A DNA stretch of 32,091 nucleotides from Acetobacter tropicalis (GTDB taxonomy: Bacteria; Pseudomonadota; Alphaproteobacteria; Acetobacterales; Acetobacteraceae), in NCBI RefSeq assembly GCF_001580915.1, contig NZ_LHZQ01000190.1, forward strand, positions 1 to 32,091, written 5' to 3'. Numbering within the stretch: position 1 is the first letter of the stretch; every line of letters starts with the position of its first letter. Shown one piece after another: positions 15,723-24,465 of this stretch. The position numbers and the translations under genes were made by a program. The notes under the pieces are model-generated. The model was not told the origin of the DNA. It searched no databases and was given only the letters and a program-made list of their open reading frames with translations.

Positions 15723-16568
15723 TTATCGCCATGCATGCAGAACGTGTGCACTCGCCTGCCGCTGCTCTGGCCGAGGAATAGTACTGCCAAAATAGGCTGC
15801 CAGATCATACCGGTCTCGGTCCGTGATGTGTGTAAAACCTGAGTTGCGGAGCAAGGAGGCTATCTCTTCCGGTTGGAAGCGCGAGTGCCACGGTTCCCCC
15901 AGAGCGGCCACGGCGCGTTCCCGTGCCAATGTCTTCTCACGGTCTTGGCCGGTATAATTGGAAACAGGCTCATTGTAATCAAACACCACGTTTGCGTGCG
16001 GAAGAGTGCCAATAAAATCTAGCGTGGCAGTGATGGCAGAGCGCGTGAGATAGGGAATCACGCCAAGCCAGATGAAAAAAGCGGGCTGGCTTGAGTCGAA
16101 TCCTCCTTTTCCCAGTTTCTGGCTAAGGCTTTCCGTTTCAAAATTGACAGCCACATATGTCAGGGATGGGGGAACAGGCAGGCCCAGTTTTCCAATCTGT
16201 TCGCGCTTCCATGCCTGCATATGGGGTTCATCAACTTCAAAAACGCGCAGGTCATGAGTTTCAAAAGGGTTTCTGATGCCGAATGTGTCCAGTCCGGCTC
16301 CCAGAATAACGGCTTGGCGCATACCGTGTTCAACGGTTTTGTTTAAGGCATCTTCCGCAATGCGCTGGCGGGCGACCACAAAATGGCGCAACCGGATCTT
16401 AGCGATTTCCCTTTCAGAAAAAGCAAGAGTTTGCGCGTTTTCTCCCAGAATGGGCAAGGCAAGAGGGTCTGAAAACAGGCGGCCTTGTTCGTGTATCTGG
16501 TGCAGGGCGCGTTGTCGCGCCACATGGAGCGCGGTGGTGCTGGGGCAGGGAGCCTGAAGCAAGGGCAT
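15723..16568 (-). CDS. LCM/PPM-type SAM-dependent methyltransferase
   Basis: The 281-residue protein belongs to the leucine carboxyl methyltransferase superfamily found widely in bacteria. It shows an early ARQRALHQ segment and DPLALPILG, SAM motif VILGAGLDTF (87-96), and acidic strand-2 end VFEVDEP (109-115). It also has FFIWLGVIPYLT, the usual motif IV/V region, and a terminal AAYFGSTIPRPE. Bacterial members are mostly uncharacterised small-molecule or polyketide O-methyltransferases, so no substrate is proposed. The ribosome site is weak. The gene is convergent with the small membrane protein and about 116 bp downstream of rlmM on the same strand. Confidence 0.8.
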   Translation of the reverse strand: MPLLQAPCPSTTALHVARQRALHQIHEQGRLFSDPLALPILGENAQTLAFSEREIAKIRLRHFVVARQRIAEDALNKTVEHGMRQAVILGAGLDTFGIRNPFETHDLRVFEVDEPHMQAWKREQIGKLGLPVPPSLTYVAVNFETESLSQKLGKGGFDSSQPAFFIWLGVIPYLTRSAITATLDFIGTLPHANVVFDYNEPVSNYTGQDREKTLARERAVAALGEPWHSRFQPEEIASLLRNSGFTHITDRDRYDLAAYFGSTIPRPEQRQASAHVLHAWR

Positions 16569-16684
16569 GAGCCACCATGTTTTTCTGGTGATGAAATAGT
16601 CTCCAAGTCTACGTCATAATGCGTTCTGCCAGCCGTGCAACGTGAACAGGGGAGCGTTTCACGTGGGTGCAGGATGAGCGGACA

Positions 16685-17611
16685 TCAGGCCGCAGGTTTG
16701 GTCCAGAAAAATGTCAGCTCATGTTTATTCTGTGCCAGATGTGCGAGGCTGCCCCCGGGAATGGCTTCAAAAGCGGCAACAGTTTCGTGGTCTGTTTCGC
16801 CCTGAAATTTCACTGTCAGTACAAGGTGCTTGGCACGGCCCGCGTTAATCCAGCGGGTTGCGAGAGCCAGAAGCCGCTTTGGATAAGCAATAATATCTGA
16901 AAATACCCAGTCTGCTTCAGGCATCTCCTCAGGTTCCAGCCCAAAGGCGCTGCCTTGCTGAAAGGTAACGGTGGGCATGGCCGCTACACGCGGGTCTAGT
17001 GGTGCGCGGTCAATGGCAGTTACGTTTGCACCAAGCATGGCAATGGCCCATGTCCAACCGCCTGGGGTAGCGCCAAGGTCAAAACAGGTTTCACCCGGCT
17101 GAGGCCACTGGCCAAGGCGTGTACAGGCTTCCCACAATTTCAGATAGGCACGGGAAGGCGGCCCGATGCGGTCTTCTATAAAATGTGGCGTACCATTTAC
17201 AAAAGGGCTGCTTTTGCGGGCGGAAAACAGAAGCGTATTGGCATCCAGCAGCGTCCATGCACCTAATGGGCTTGTGGGCGGTGCTGTGGGGAAGGTGATT
17301 GGTGCGGCTTTTACAGGGGGAAGCCGTTCTTCTATCAACGCTGCACGCCGGAAGCAGTCTGCTGCGTAAAGGCTCCAGTTGCGCTGACGAGCACGGAGAA
17401 TTTCCGATGCGTTGCGAATGGAGGTGATGGACACACGTTCCGGCTCCTGCCATATATCCAGCGCCCAAGGCGAAAAAACAGATGGCTGGGCAGAAAGAGC
17501 CAGTTGACCGTGCCAGCGGTCAATTGTCACCCCACGACGCGCCAGATCCTGCTCCAGAACAGTTTCAAGTCCTTCTGGTGCAAGCCATGCACCATGAATG
17601 ATCTGGGTCAT
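16685..17611 (-). CDS. RlmM-like 2'-O-methyltransferase (FtsJ fold)
   Basis: The 308-residue protein contains a C-terminal FtsJ-type methyltransferase domain. Motif I is CFDLGATPGGWTWAI (176-190). The catalytic K-D-K-E set fits Lys157 (SRAYLKLWEA), Asp239 (FSDII), Lys268 (TVKFQG) and Glu298 (KHELTFF). The arrangement and DLGATPGGWT motif are closest to RlmM, which methylates C2498 of 23S rRNA, but the N-terminal half is shorter than in the 366-residue Escherichia coli enzyme. The frame is open to 17836. ATG 17611 is chosen because it overlaps the DUF423 stop as ATGA, a translational-coupling arrangement. Confidence 0.75.
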   Translation of the reverse strand: MTQIIHGAWLAPEGLETVLEQDLARRGVTIDRWHGQLALSAQPSVFSPWALDIWQEPERVSITSIRNASEILRARQRNWSLYAADCFRRAALIEERLPPVKAAPITFPTAPPTSPLGAWTLLDANTLLFSARKSSPFVNGTPHFIEDRIGPPSRAYLKLWEACTRLGQWPQPGETCFDLGATPGGWTWAIAMLGANVTAIDRAPLDPRVAAMPTVTFQQGSAFGLEPEEMPEADWVFSDIIAYPKRLLALATRWINAGRAKHLVLTVKFQGETDHETVAAFEAIPGGSLAHLAQNKHELTFFWTKPAA

Positions 17612-17994
17612 GCGCGTAATGCCCATCCAAGAGCCAGACAAAGCCATGACAGGATAAGAATACTGCCTCCGGTAGGAGCAATGTGGGCTGCGTGATGGCC
17701 GGAAAAAGCGGTATAATAAACGCCGCCACAAAACAACACTGTGCCAAGCAGTAAGCCACATCCGCCAATGGCCAGTAAGCGGGTTGGTTTTGGGGTTGCG
17801 GTCAGGCCAAGCGCTAGCAGCGCAAGCGCGTGCCACATCTGCATTTCCATGGCACCGTGCGCCATGGCGCGTCCTCCCACGCCAAAGCGCGCGTCAGGCA
17901 TGTGGGCGATCAGCGCCCCCATTATGGTGCCGGTACCAGCAAACAGTGCGCCACAGATGCGCCACACACGGGGGATAACAGGAGAAAATAGCAT
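17608..17994 (-). CDS. DUF423 small membrane protein
   Basis: A 128-residue protein with four hydrophobic segments and the DUF423 (YgdD-like) pattern: ICGALFAGTGTIMGALIAH, MEMQMWHALALLALGL, CGLLLGTVLFCGGVYYTAF, and IAPTGGSILILSWLCLALGWAL. The family is widespread and its function unknown. It is co-transcribed and coupled with the RlmM-like gene. The ygdD-rlmM neighbourhood is also seen in enterobacteria, which supports both calls. Confidence 0.85.
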   Translation of the reverse strand: MLFSPVIPRVWRICGALFAGTGTIMGALIAHMPDARFGVGGRAMAHGAMEMQMWHALALLALGLTATPKPTRLLAIGGCGLLLGTVLFCGGVYYTAFSGHHAAHIAPTGGSILILSWLCLALGWALRA

Positions 17995-18214
17995 GATAGG
18001 TTTTCTATAAGCATATCGTGCGCGGTCGGAAACAGAAAAACCGATCTGGCGGCATTTGGTTTTGCGCGAACCGTTTTATCTTTTTAAAGAGACAGGCAAA
18101 TAGCTGCGGCATAAGGCGAGAGAAGCAGTTTTGATGCCGCGTAGCGCAATGCACGCTGCGGGGCGCAGTCAGGTAGATGTGTCAAACCGGCTTCACCAAT
18201 CAAGGGCAGAATAC

Positions 18215-18775
18215 ATGAGCATACGAATAGATACCGTTGTTACGCGCGGTGGAGATGCCGGACAAACCTCGTTAGGTGATGGTCAGCGTGTTTCCAAAAG
18301 TAGCGCGCGGATTGAAGCCATGGGCTGTCTGGATGAACTGAATGCTGTTGTCGGTCTGTTACAGACACAGACCAAGGCGGGGTGTGTTGTTCGTCAGGAA
18401 TTGCAGCGGGTGCAGAATCTGCTTTTTGATATGGGAGCGGATTTGTGTCAGCCAGATGGTCCTAAAACCGAAAAGGCACGACGAGTAACCGGACAGGTCG
18501 TTGTGCATCTTGAGGGCTGGATTGAGCAGTTGCGGCAGAAACAGGCCCCGCTGACCAGTTTTGTTTTGCCGGGAGGCAGTGTTGCCGCAGCATGGGCGCA
18601 TCTGGCGCGAACGCAGGTCCGCACAACGGAAAGGCGCGTGGTGGCGCTGGCCCAGCAGGAAACTGTGAATCCTGAACTTTTAAAAATTCTTAATAGACTT
18701 TCTGATTATTTCTTCGTTCTGGCGCGTCATTTTAATGCGGACGGTCAGGACGATATTCTCTGGACGCCTGGTTAA
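18215..18775 (+). CDS. Corrinoid adenosyltransferase, PduO/MMAB type
   Basis: This enzyme transfers the adenosyl group of ATP to cob(I)alamin or cob(I)inamide to make adenosylcobalamin. The 186-residue product has the family ATP motif TRGGDAGQTSLGDG (10-23), the helix with ARTQVRTTERR (131-141) including the conserved arginines, and LNRLSDYFFVLAR (159-171). Length is normal. The frame opens at 18131, but ATG 18215 has AAGGG eight bases upstream and starts exactly at the family N-terminus. It stands alone, divergent from the DUF423/RlmM pair, with no cobalamin riboswitch recognised upstream. Confidence 0.9.
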   Translation: MSIRIDTVVTRGGDAGQTSLGDGQRVSKSSARIEAMGCLDELNAVVGLLQTQTKAGCVVRQELQRVQNLLFDMGADLCQPDGPKTEKARRVTGQVVVHLEGWIEQLRQKQAPLTSFVLPGGSVAAAWAHLARTQVRTTERRVVALAQQETVNPELLKILNRLSDYFFVLARHFNADGQDDILWTPG

Positions 18776-19210
18776 GGTTGGCTATTCATTCTTATTGTGA
18801 ATATTAAATGAAAATTAATAGTATCTGAAGAATGCAGCTCAAGTTTGGTTCATTCCTTTTGTAATGACGCAAAAGTAATGGAATGTGATCTTAGGGTATG
18901 GCGCATATGATCTGAGCGCAGGTGGAAAAGTTTTTTCTTGTGTTCTGACGGTGTTGGAAATAGCAATTAGATGTGTTAGAGCAACTTTGGAAAGAAAAGA
19001 TTCTGCCAGCGTAAAAAAGTGCAGAATGTTTCTTCGCCACTATATCCCATGTAGCCTGTTGGGTTTTTATCTGCCCGCCAAAGGCAAAAAGAGTAGCTTA
19101 TGATTTTTCCTGATATTTTCAGACTTGTTCTGGAAGCATCGTGTATGTGGAAAACTCAGGTAACTGTTTGCAGAGTCAGGAAAGTATAAAGCAGAGTGAC
19201 TTCCGAATTC
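18776..19210. other. AT-rich intergenic region
   Basis: About 435 bp noticeably richer in A+T than the surrounding genes. The only structure I see is a short inverted repeat CTTTTG/CAAAAG (18856-18875). A 72-codon plus-strand frame at 18885-19103 lacks a ribosome site and family features. The promoter for the coiled-coil gene presumably lies here. Confidence 0.5.
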
Positions 19211-19888
19211 ATGAAGACACCGTCCTTTTTATCAACGCCCGTGGCTGAAAAAAGTCAGGACGAAGCATTTGAGGAAGCATCCCTCCGTAACGCTTTGGAG
19301 CGGTTGGGGTCTTCTTCCCGTCCGCGGCCGCAACAAACCGCACGGCCTTCTGCCGAAGCTGCGCAGGGCAAACGTCGTCGTTTTGTAAAAGATGGTGATG
19401 TACAGGTCGAGAAACATTCTCTGGCTCGTACCAAACCCCGCACGCTAGCCATGCCGGGCAAGATGTCAACGTCACGCGCGTTGCACTTCACCGATGAAGA
19501 AAATGGTGAAGTTTCCAAACTACGCCGCCAGCTTGCAGAGGAAAAACTGAGAGCTGAAGAAGCAGAACAGCAGGTAGAAGCGTTGCAGAACGCACAGAAG
19601 AGCATGGAAACCCGTCAGGTTCATGCTGATCTGATGGTGCGTGAACTGAAAGAAAAGCTGCAACAGCGTGAAGCTGAACTGGCGGAGCACGCGCGGGAGT
19701 TGCGTAGCGTCCAGCGTGAGATTGCTGCGTTGGAAGAAGAGAAAGAAGAACTGCGCAAGAAAGCGGAAGCACGCCCACGTGGTCGCCCACGCACGCGTCC
19801 GGTGGAAGAGTACGCCATGGCGGATGAAGTGCGGGAAGAGGAACTGGATGTGGAAGAGCCTCAGCCCGTGAAATGGTGGAAAGACTAA
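19211..19888 (+). CDS. Coiled-coil protein with conserved-looking WWKD tail, unknown
   Basis: The product is about 225 residues. The first 90 are polar and probably disordered. A long charged heptad region follows (SKLRRQLAEEKLRAEEAEQQ onward, about residues 98-188, ending in KEELRKKAEARP), predicted to form a coiled coil. Next comes a basic RGRPRTRP stretch resembling an AT-hook (GRP core), then an acidic tail ending PVKWWKD. No known family. The start is uncertain: GTG 19196 is in frame, but neither start has a good ribosome site. It is probably co-transcribed with the membrane protein 37 bp downstream; that protein could be its membrane partner, but this is inference. Confidence 0.6.
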   Translation: MKTPSFLSTPVAEKSQDEAFEEASLRNALERLGSSSRPRPQQTARPSAEAAQGKRRRFVKDGDVQVEKHSLARTKPRTLAMPGKMSTSRALHFTDEENGEVSKLRRQLAEEKLRAEEAEQQVEALQNAQKSMETRQVHADLMVRELKEKLQQREAELAEHARELRSVQREIAALEEEKEELRKKAEARPRGRPRTRPVEEYAMADEVREEELDVEEPQPVKWWKD

Positions 19889-19925
19889 CTAACATTTCGC
19901 CATATTTTGGCTTAGGGTGCGGGGT

Positions 19926-20393
19926 ATGAAAAATGCTTCCGTAACCCCCGCTCTTGTCTTCTTGATAGCCGATGCTGCGGTTGGGGTAGCCTTTGTGTTG
20001 CTGCCCCCCTTGGTTATGGGTTTTCTATTGTTGCTGAAGGATGTGTTCGGCGTGCTTGTGCTGCCGTTCACCTTCCTGTTCGGTCTGGCCGGATGGTCGT
20101 CCGATATGTCATCACTTGATAGCGTGATGGGAGGGTTGACGCCTAACGTCCTGCGTCATCCCTTCCGTGCCATTTCAGCCGCTATCATGATCGCTGTTGG
20201 CGGCCTGTGCTCTGTGCTTGCATGCGGTAGCCCGCGTGCTGCCGTGGTTGAGCGGCGCATAGCCCCGCTCTTTACCCTTGGTGCCGTGGTGCTGATGGGG
20301 CCGGAACTGGGGCTGATCATGTTGCCAGCGTTTCTACTGCAACTGGCAGCTCTGCGGCGTCCGGAAATGGATTTCTTTTCCCGTAACAAGTAA
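19926..20393 (+). CDS. Small polytopic membrane protein, unknown
   Basis: A 155-residue protein with about four hydrophobic segments (PALVFLIADAAVGVAFVLLPP; KDVFGVLVLPFTFLFGLAGW; FRAISAAIMIAVGGLCSVLACG; the ELGLIMLPAFLLQLAAL region). No family recognised. ATG 19926 follows AGGG at reasonable distance; an in-frame GTG at 19917 is an alternative. It lies 37 bp after the coiled-coil gene on the same strand and ends at a bidirectional terminator. Confidence 0.6.
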   Translation: MKNASVTPALVFLIADAAVGVAFVLLPPLVMGFLLLLKDVFGVLVLPFTFLFGLAGWSSDMSSLDSVMGGLTPNVLRHPFRAISAAIMIAVGGLCSVLACGSPRAAVVERRIAPLFTLGAVVLMGPELGLIMLPAFLLQLAALRRPEMDFFSRNK

Positions 20394-20427
20394 CCCGCTC
20401 TTCTCACCCGTTATGTCTTGAGCAGAA

Positions 20428-20470
20428 GCCCCCTGAAGCCGGTGAAACAGGCTTCAGGAGGGTTCTTTCT
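20428..20470. terminator. Hairpin terminator between convergent genes
   Basis: CCTGAAGCC (20432-20440) and GGCTTCAGG (20450-20458) form nine pairs around a nine-base loop, extended by further C-G pairs after one mismatch. TTCTTTCTT follows on the plus strand. Confidence 0.75.
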
Positions 20471-21903
20471 TAATGTGCCGGAAAGATCTTGCCGGGGTTC
20501 ATCAGGTTCTTCGGGTCCAACGCCAGCTTGATCTTGCGCATGGTTTCAAGCTCCGCGCCACCGCGCCAAGACGGCATCATGTAGGTTTTCAACTGTCCCA
20601 CACCGTGCTCGGCCGAGAACGAACCGCCGAGTTTGCGCACAATTTCCGCTACCGTATCCATTATGGCGTGATCCTGCGCGAGAAAGGCTTTGGGGTCTGC
20701 TCCTTCTGGCTGCACCAGATTGAAATGGATGTTGCCATCTCCAATATGCCCAAAAGGCGCAACCCTTATGCCCGGGATCAGGGTTTCACAGGCCTTTGTG
20801 GCGTCTTCAAGAAACGCGGGAATGGCCGCAAGCGGCACAGACACGTCATTTTTAACGGAAGCGCCAGCTCGTTTCTGGGCTTCTGCATGTTCTTCGCGAA
20901 TCATCCAGATATTCTGGCGCTGGGTTTCGCTTTCCGCCAGAACGGCATCTGTTACCAGTCCGTCTTCCAGCGCCTGCCCCAGCACATCTTCCATCAGGGT
21001 GCGCAGGCTTTCATCTTCGCGCGGGCTGGCCAGTTCCACCAAGGCATAAGCTGGCGCGGGCTCTGATAGGGGGAGTGGGCAGCTTTCAATCAGGCTGTTC
21101 ACCAGTGCCATGCTGGTGCCAGACATATATTCAAAAGCCTGAATGGCCGCAGGGTCCTGCTTGCGGAAGGCCGCGAATAAAGCTAGAGCGCTCTTGGCAT
21201 CGGCCACAGCACATAGCGCTGTCTCACGCGAGCGGGGGCGGGGCTGAAGCTGGATAACGGCGGTCGTGATAAGCCCTAGCGTTCCTTCTGACCCGACCAG
21301 CAACTGCCGTAAGGCATAACCTGTATTGTCCTTGCGCAGTTTGCGCATCAGATTCAGCACGGACCCATCCGGCAGCACTGCCTCCAGCCCCAGGGCCAGT
21401 TCACGGGCATTGCCATAGCGCACGGTATTGTTGCCGCCGGCATTGGTGGCCAGAATGCCGCCAATGTCGGCTGACCCTTCTGAGGAAATGGAAAGAGGCA
21501 GCAACAGGTCTTCCGCCAAAGCGGCATCCTGTGCAGCCTTGAGCGTAACACCCGCTTCCACCGTCATGGTCAGATCAGCATGGTCAATGTTCAGAATGCG
21601 CGTCATACGGGTGGTGGAGACCACCACTGCCTTGCCGCTTTCATCTGGTGTGGCGCCGCCTACCATGCTGGTGTTACCGCCCTGAGGCACCATAGGCACG
21701 TTGTGCTCGGCGCATAAAGCAACGGCTTTTGCACACTCTTCGGTGGTGGCAGGCCGCAGCACGGCGGCACAATGACCATGATACAGCATCCGCCAGTCCG
21801 TGCAGAAGGAAGCGGTGTCGCTTGCATCGGTCAGGAAACCGGCAGGCCCCAACAGGTTTGCAAGGGCATCGTGCAGGGTAGGGGGCAGAGACGTATCAGG
21901 CAT
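20470..21903 (-). CDS. FAD-linked D-2-hydroxyacid dehydrogenase (GlcD/D-LDH type)
   Basis: The 477-residue flavoprotein has a FAD_binding_4 (PCMH) domain with PQGGNTSMVGG (73-83) and IGGILATNAGG (147-157). Its FAD-oxidase C-terminal domain carries KNDVSVPL, the metal/substrate motif GHIGDGNIHFN (385-395) and EHGVGQLK (432-439). These residues are shared by D-2-hydroxyglutarate dehydrogenase and D-lactate dehydrogenase (cytochrome). It would oxidise a D-2-hydroxyacid and pass electrons to the respiratory chain; the exact substrate cannot be read. ATG 21903 is preferred because AAGG lies seven bases before it; the frame opens 30 bp earlier. It may be in one unit with the genes upstream, although about 108 bp separate it from the previous stop. 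Confidence 0.87.
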   Translation of the reverse strand: MPDTSLPPTLHDALANLLGPAGFLTDASDTASFCTDWRMLYHGHCAAVLRPATTEECAKAVALCAEHNVPMVPQGGNTSMVGGATPDESGKAVVVSTTRMTRILNIDHADLTMTVEAGVTLKAAQDAALAEDLLLPLSISSEGSADIGGILATNAGGNNTVRYGNARELALGLEAVLPDGSVLNLMRKLRKDNTGYALRQLLVGSEGTLGLITTAVIQLQPRPRSRETALCAVADAKSALALFAAFRKQDPAAIQAFEYMSGTSMALVNSLIESCPLPLSEPAPAYALVELASPREDESLRTLMEDVLGQALEDGLVTDAVLAESETQRQNIWMIREEHAEAQKRAGASVKNDVSVPLAAIPAFLEDATKACETLIPGIRVAPFGHIGDGNIHFNLVQPEGADPKAFLAQDHAIMDTVAEIVRKLGGSFSAEHGVGQLKTYMMPSWRGGAELETMRKIKLALDPKNLMNPGKIFPAH

Positions 21904-22011
21904 AGGCAGACCTTGTGTGGAAACAGGACCCAACGAAAGGGGGGCGGAAAAGGCTCAGTACTGTAAAATCAGATGATGTATGGCATTGGAAAAGCGCTAC
22001 AGCATATTTTC

Positions 22012-22548
22012 TCAGTAAAGATAACGTGCATTGTCCGCAGCATTGCAGACGGTGTGTTGAAAGAGGTGGAATACTTCCGTCCCGGCAATACCGCTCAGTA
22101 ACCCGGCTGCCACGGCCATGAAGATAATCATCAAGCGGGGATAGCGAGCATCGGTTTGCGCCTGCGAGAGCAATGCGAGGGTTTCCGCTCTGGCCTGCTG
22201 TGTCAGATAGAGTTGAGATTTCAGGGTCTCGTTCTGTGCGCGGGCTGAACGCAGATCCCGATCCAGCTTGTTGATGCTTTCCGCCATCTGCCGCAACTGA
22301 GCGCGGTGCTCATCCATAGGTGTAGTGGTGCGGGAGGCTCGGCTGCTGCGGGTGGTGGTGCGGGCCTGAGATGGATCAGGCGCTATGGCCTGAAACAGAT
22401 TTTTCAGTGCCCCACCAGTCATGTTGTTGCGCCGCGCGCGGTTCTTGATAGCTTCCAGAGCAGTGGCGGACTGGCCGGGCTGATCCTCCAGCACCAGCGC
22501 CAGAATATCAGAGAGAATTTTGAGTTCTTTGGGGTCAAATGTGCTCAT
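22012..22548 (-). CDS. Coiled-coil protein with C-terminal membrane anchor, unknown
   Basis: The product is 178 residues if translation starts at ATG 22548, seven bases after the tsaC stop. It begins MSTFDPKELKILSDILALVL, has a basic Ser/Thr/Arg-rich linker, a heptad-rich stretch (MAESINKLDRDLRSARAQNE onward), and one hydrophobic segment near the end (LMIIFMAVAAGLLSGIAG) followed by a short tail. This suggests a tail-anchored protein with a cytoplasmic coiled coil. No family recognised. The open frame extends upstream into tsaC, but that part is a shadow of tsaC. Tight spacing implies co-expression with tsaC. Confidence 0.6.
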   Translation of the reverse strand: MSTFDPKELKILSDILALVLEDQPGQSATALEAIKNRARRNNMTGGALKNLFQAIAPDPSQARTTTRSSRASRTTTPMDEHRAQLRQMAESINKLDRDLRSARAQNETLKSQLYLTQQARAETLALLSQAQTDARYPRLMIIFMAVAAGLLSGIAGTEVFHLFQHTVCNAADNARYLY

Positions 22549-22555
22549 GGATGGC

Positions 22556-23536
22556 TCAAAGTGCTGGCCGAGGTGCTGCAGCGCGGCGCAGACGGTCCTG
22601 AATGGCAAGGCCCAGACCATGCGCAGGCACAGGCTGTACAGCTATCCCCGTCAGGCCCAGTACGGCTCCTTGTTTGTCTAGATATCGTAAGCCGGAAAAG
22701 AGGCGCGCTGCTGCTTCTTCCAGATTGCCTGCCTGGCTGAGGTTCCAGCCGGCTCCAGCTCCGGCAAGAGGGGTTGGCCCAAACGCCAGCAATCCTTCCG
22801 TGGGGCTGACAGAAAGTGCGTTCAGGCGCACCGGCAGGGCAGGCGCGTAATGGGAGAGCATTCGGCCGGGAGAAGCGGGCGCAGTCTCGGTCTCGCTTTC
22901 CGGGTAGGCGAGGGGACCGCAAATTTCTTCCAGAGCTTCGGCGGGAATCCCACCGGGGCGCAGCAGTATTGGGCTGCCTTCTGCCGTGAGGTCAAGGACC
23001 GTACTTTCCAACCCTACCTGACACGGGCCACTGTCCAGCACGGCATCAATCCGGCCTTCCAGTTCTTCTAGAACATGGCTGGCATCAGAGGGGCTGATAC
23101 GGCCGGAGCGGTTGGCAGACGGTGCGGCAACAGGACGCCCAACAGCCCGCAATAAGGCCTGTATGCTCTCTCCTTTAGGCACCCGCACAGCAAGGGACTC
23201 CAGCCCGTCAGCCGCAAGATCAGACACTGTGCTGGTAGAGGCGCGGGGGAGAACCAGGGTAAGAGGCCCCGGCCAGAAGGCATGAGCCAGCCTGCGCGCC
23301 AGAGGGGTGGCCACAACCTGCTCAAATGCAGCTTCCGCCGTGGCGAAATGGCTGATGAGCGGATTGAAGCGGGGTCGGTTCTTGGCCTCGAAAATACGGG
23401 CGACGGCTGCTGGCTGTGTGGCATCCCCACCAAGGCCGTAAACGGTCTCGGTTCCAAACGCCACAAGCCCTCCGTCCCGCAGAATGCGGGCGGCGGTTTC
23501 AAGGCCGGAAGGTGTGGCGGCAAGGCGCAGGGTCAT
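22556..23536 (-). CDS. L-threonylcarbamoyladenylate synthase (Sua5/TsaC family)
   Basis: This enzyme makes threonylcarbamoyl-AMP from threonine, bicarbonate and ATP for the t6A37 modification of ANN-decoding tRNAs. At 326 residues it is the long Sua5 form with an extra C-terminal domain. YrdC-domain motifs are GLVAFGTETVYGLGGDA (23-39), EAKNRPRFNPLI (50-61), FWPGPLTLVL (87-96) and PVAAPSANRSG (135-145), followed by the linker PGRMLSHYAP characteristic of Sua5. No clear ribosome site precedes ATG 23536. It is followed at seven bases by the coiled-coil membrane protein. Confidence 0.92.
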   Translation of the reverse strand: MTLRLAATPSGLETAARILRDGGLVAFGTETVYGLGGDATQPAAVARIFEAKNRPRFNPLISHFATAEAAFEQVVATPLARRLAHAFWPGPLTLVLPRASTSTVSDLAADGLESLAVRVPKGESIQALLRAVGRPVAAPSANRSGRISPSDASHVLEELEGRIDAVLDSGPCQVGLESTVLDLTAEGSPILLRPGGIPAEALEEICGPLAYPESETETAPASPGRMLSHYAPALPVRLNALSVSPTEGLLAFGPTPLAGAGAGWNLSQAGNLEEAAARLFSGLRYLDKQGAVLGLTGIAVQPVPAHGLGLAIQDRLRRAAAPRPAL

Positions 23537-23658
23537 GCAGGTCCGTCTAACGCTCTCAAGTCCCCTAAAGGCTGGGGAGCTTATCTTTTAACAGAGTTCA
23601 GGCTTTTCTGGCGTGTAAGGGGAAAGCCGTAGCGCCAGAGGCCCGATGAAGGAGGAAA

Positions 23659-24465
23659 CTACAGCGTTCCGGTACAGAGGAAAGGCGGATTTTTCCAGTC
23701 CGGCTTGCCATAAAGTAGAGGGGAGCCATCCAACTGGGTGATATGCCCGCCGGCGGCTTCTACAATAGCTTGGGGTGCTGCGGTATCCCATTCCATGGTC
23801 GGGCCGAGGCGGGGGTAAAAATCCACAGTCCCTTCGGCCACACGGGCAAATTTCACAGCGGAGCCGATATTCCCGATAGAAGCAATGCGGCGCTCACCCA
23901 GATAGGCGGCCAGCCGAGGGTCATCCGCATAATGCCGTGATGCCAGAACACTCAGGCCTTCTGCGGGTGGCGTACGGGTATGGATACGGTGTGTGCCCGT
24001 GCGGTCCTTGCGTTCCGCAGGCGCGTTGATGCCGCCGGTATAAAGCTGATGGTAAGCGGGCAGGGCCATGGCGCCCAGCACGGCGCGCCCATCACGCACC
24101 AACCCGATATTGACGGTAAAATCATCCCGTCCGGCCGCAAATTCCCGCGTGCCATCCAGCGGGTCCACCAGCCAGTAGGAAGGGGATACCGCCCCCCGCA
24201 GGCCGGATGCCACTTCTTCTTCCGCAATGACGGGAATATCCGGCACGGCAGAGCGCAATCCTTTGAGGATATGGGCTTCCGCTGCGTGGTCGGCTTCGGT
24301 CACGGGCGAGGCATCTGTTTTGGTCAGTGTCTCAAACCCGCGGGCGCGGATGGTGCGGATAATCTCCGCGGCTTCTTCCGCCAGACGGGCGGCCAGAGCC
24401 AGAAGGTCTGCATCTGTGTGGCTGGTCATGGCCCGCACCATACGCCAAGTGGAGAAGTCCGTCAT
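23659..24465 (-). CDS. CysQ-like 3'(2'),5'-bisphosphate nucleotidase (IMPase superfamily)
   Basis: The 268-residue phosphatase of the inositol monophosphatase superfamily is closest to CysQ, which removes the 3' phosphate of PAP formed during sulphate assimilation. Metal-site motifs are intact: TKTDASPVTEAD (48-59), the acidic EEE (82-84), DPLDGTREF (101-109) and MEWDTAAPQAIVEAAGG late in the sequence; GNIGSAVKFARVAEG is the usual core helix. A histidinol-phosphate or inositol phosphatase role remains possible. ATG 24465 or ATG 24429 could be the start; neither has a good ribosome site. It is divergent from pepA. Confidence 0.82.
   Translation of the reverse strand: MTDFSTWRMVRAMTSHTDADLLALAARLAEEAAEIIRTIRARGFETLTKTDASPVTEADHAAEAHILKGLRSAVPDIPVIAEEEVASGLRGAVSPSYWLVDPLDGTREFAAGRDDFTVNIGLVRDGRAVLGAMALPAYHQLYTGGINAPAERKDRTGTHRIHTRTPPAEGLSVLASRHYADDPRLAAYLGERRIASIGNIGSAVKFARVAEGTVDFYPRLGPTMEWDTAAPQAIVEAAGGHITQLDGSPLLYGKPDWKNPPFLCTGTL

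Noticed and set aside
17995-18214. Cobalamin riboswitch before the PduO-type gene
   Set aside because: The conserved B12-box (GCCACTG-like) sequence is absent.
18885-19103. 72-codon frame in the AT-rich gap
   Set aside because: No ribosome site, signal or domain; composition matches the non-coding surroundings.
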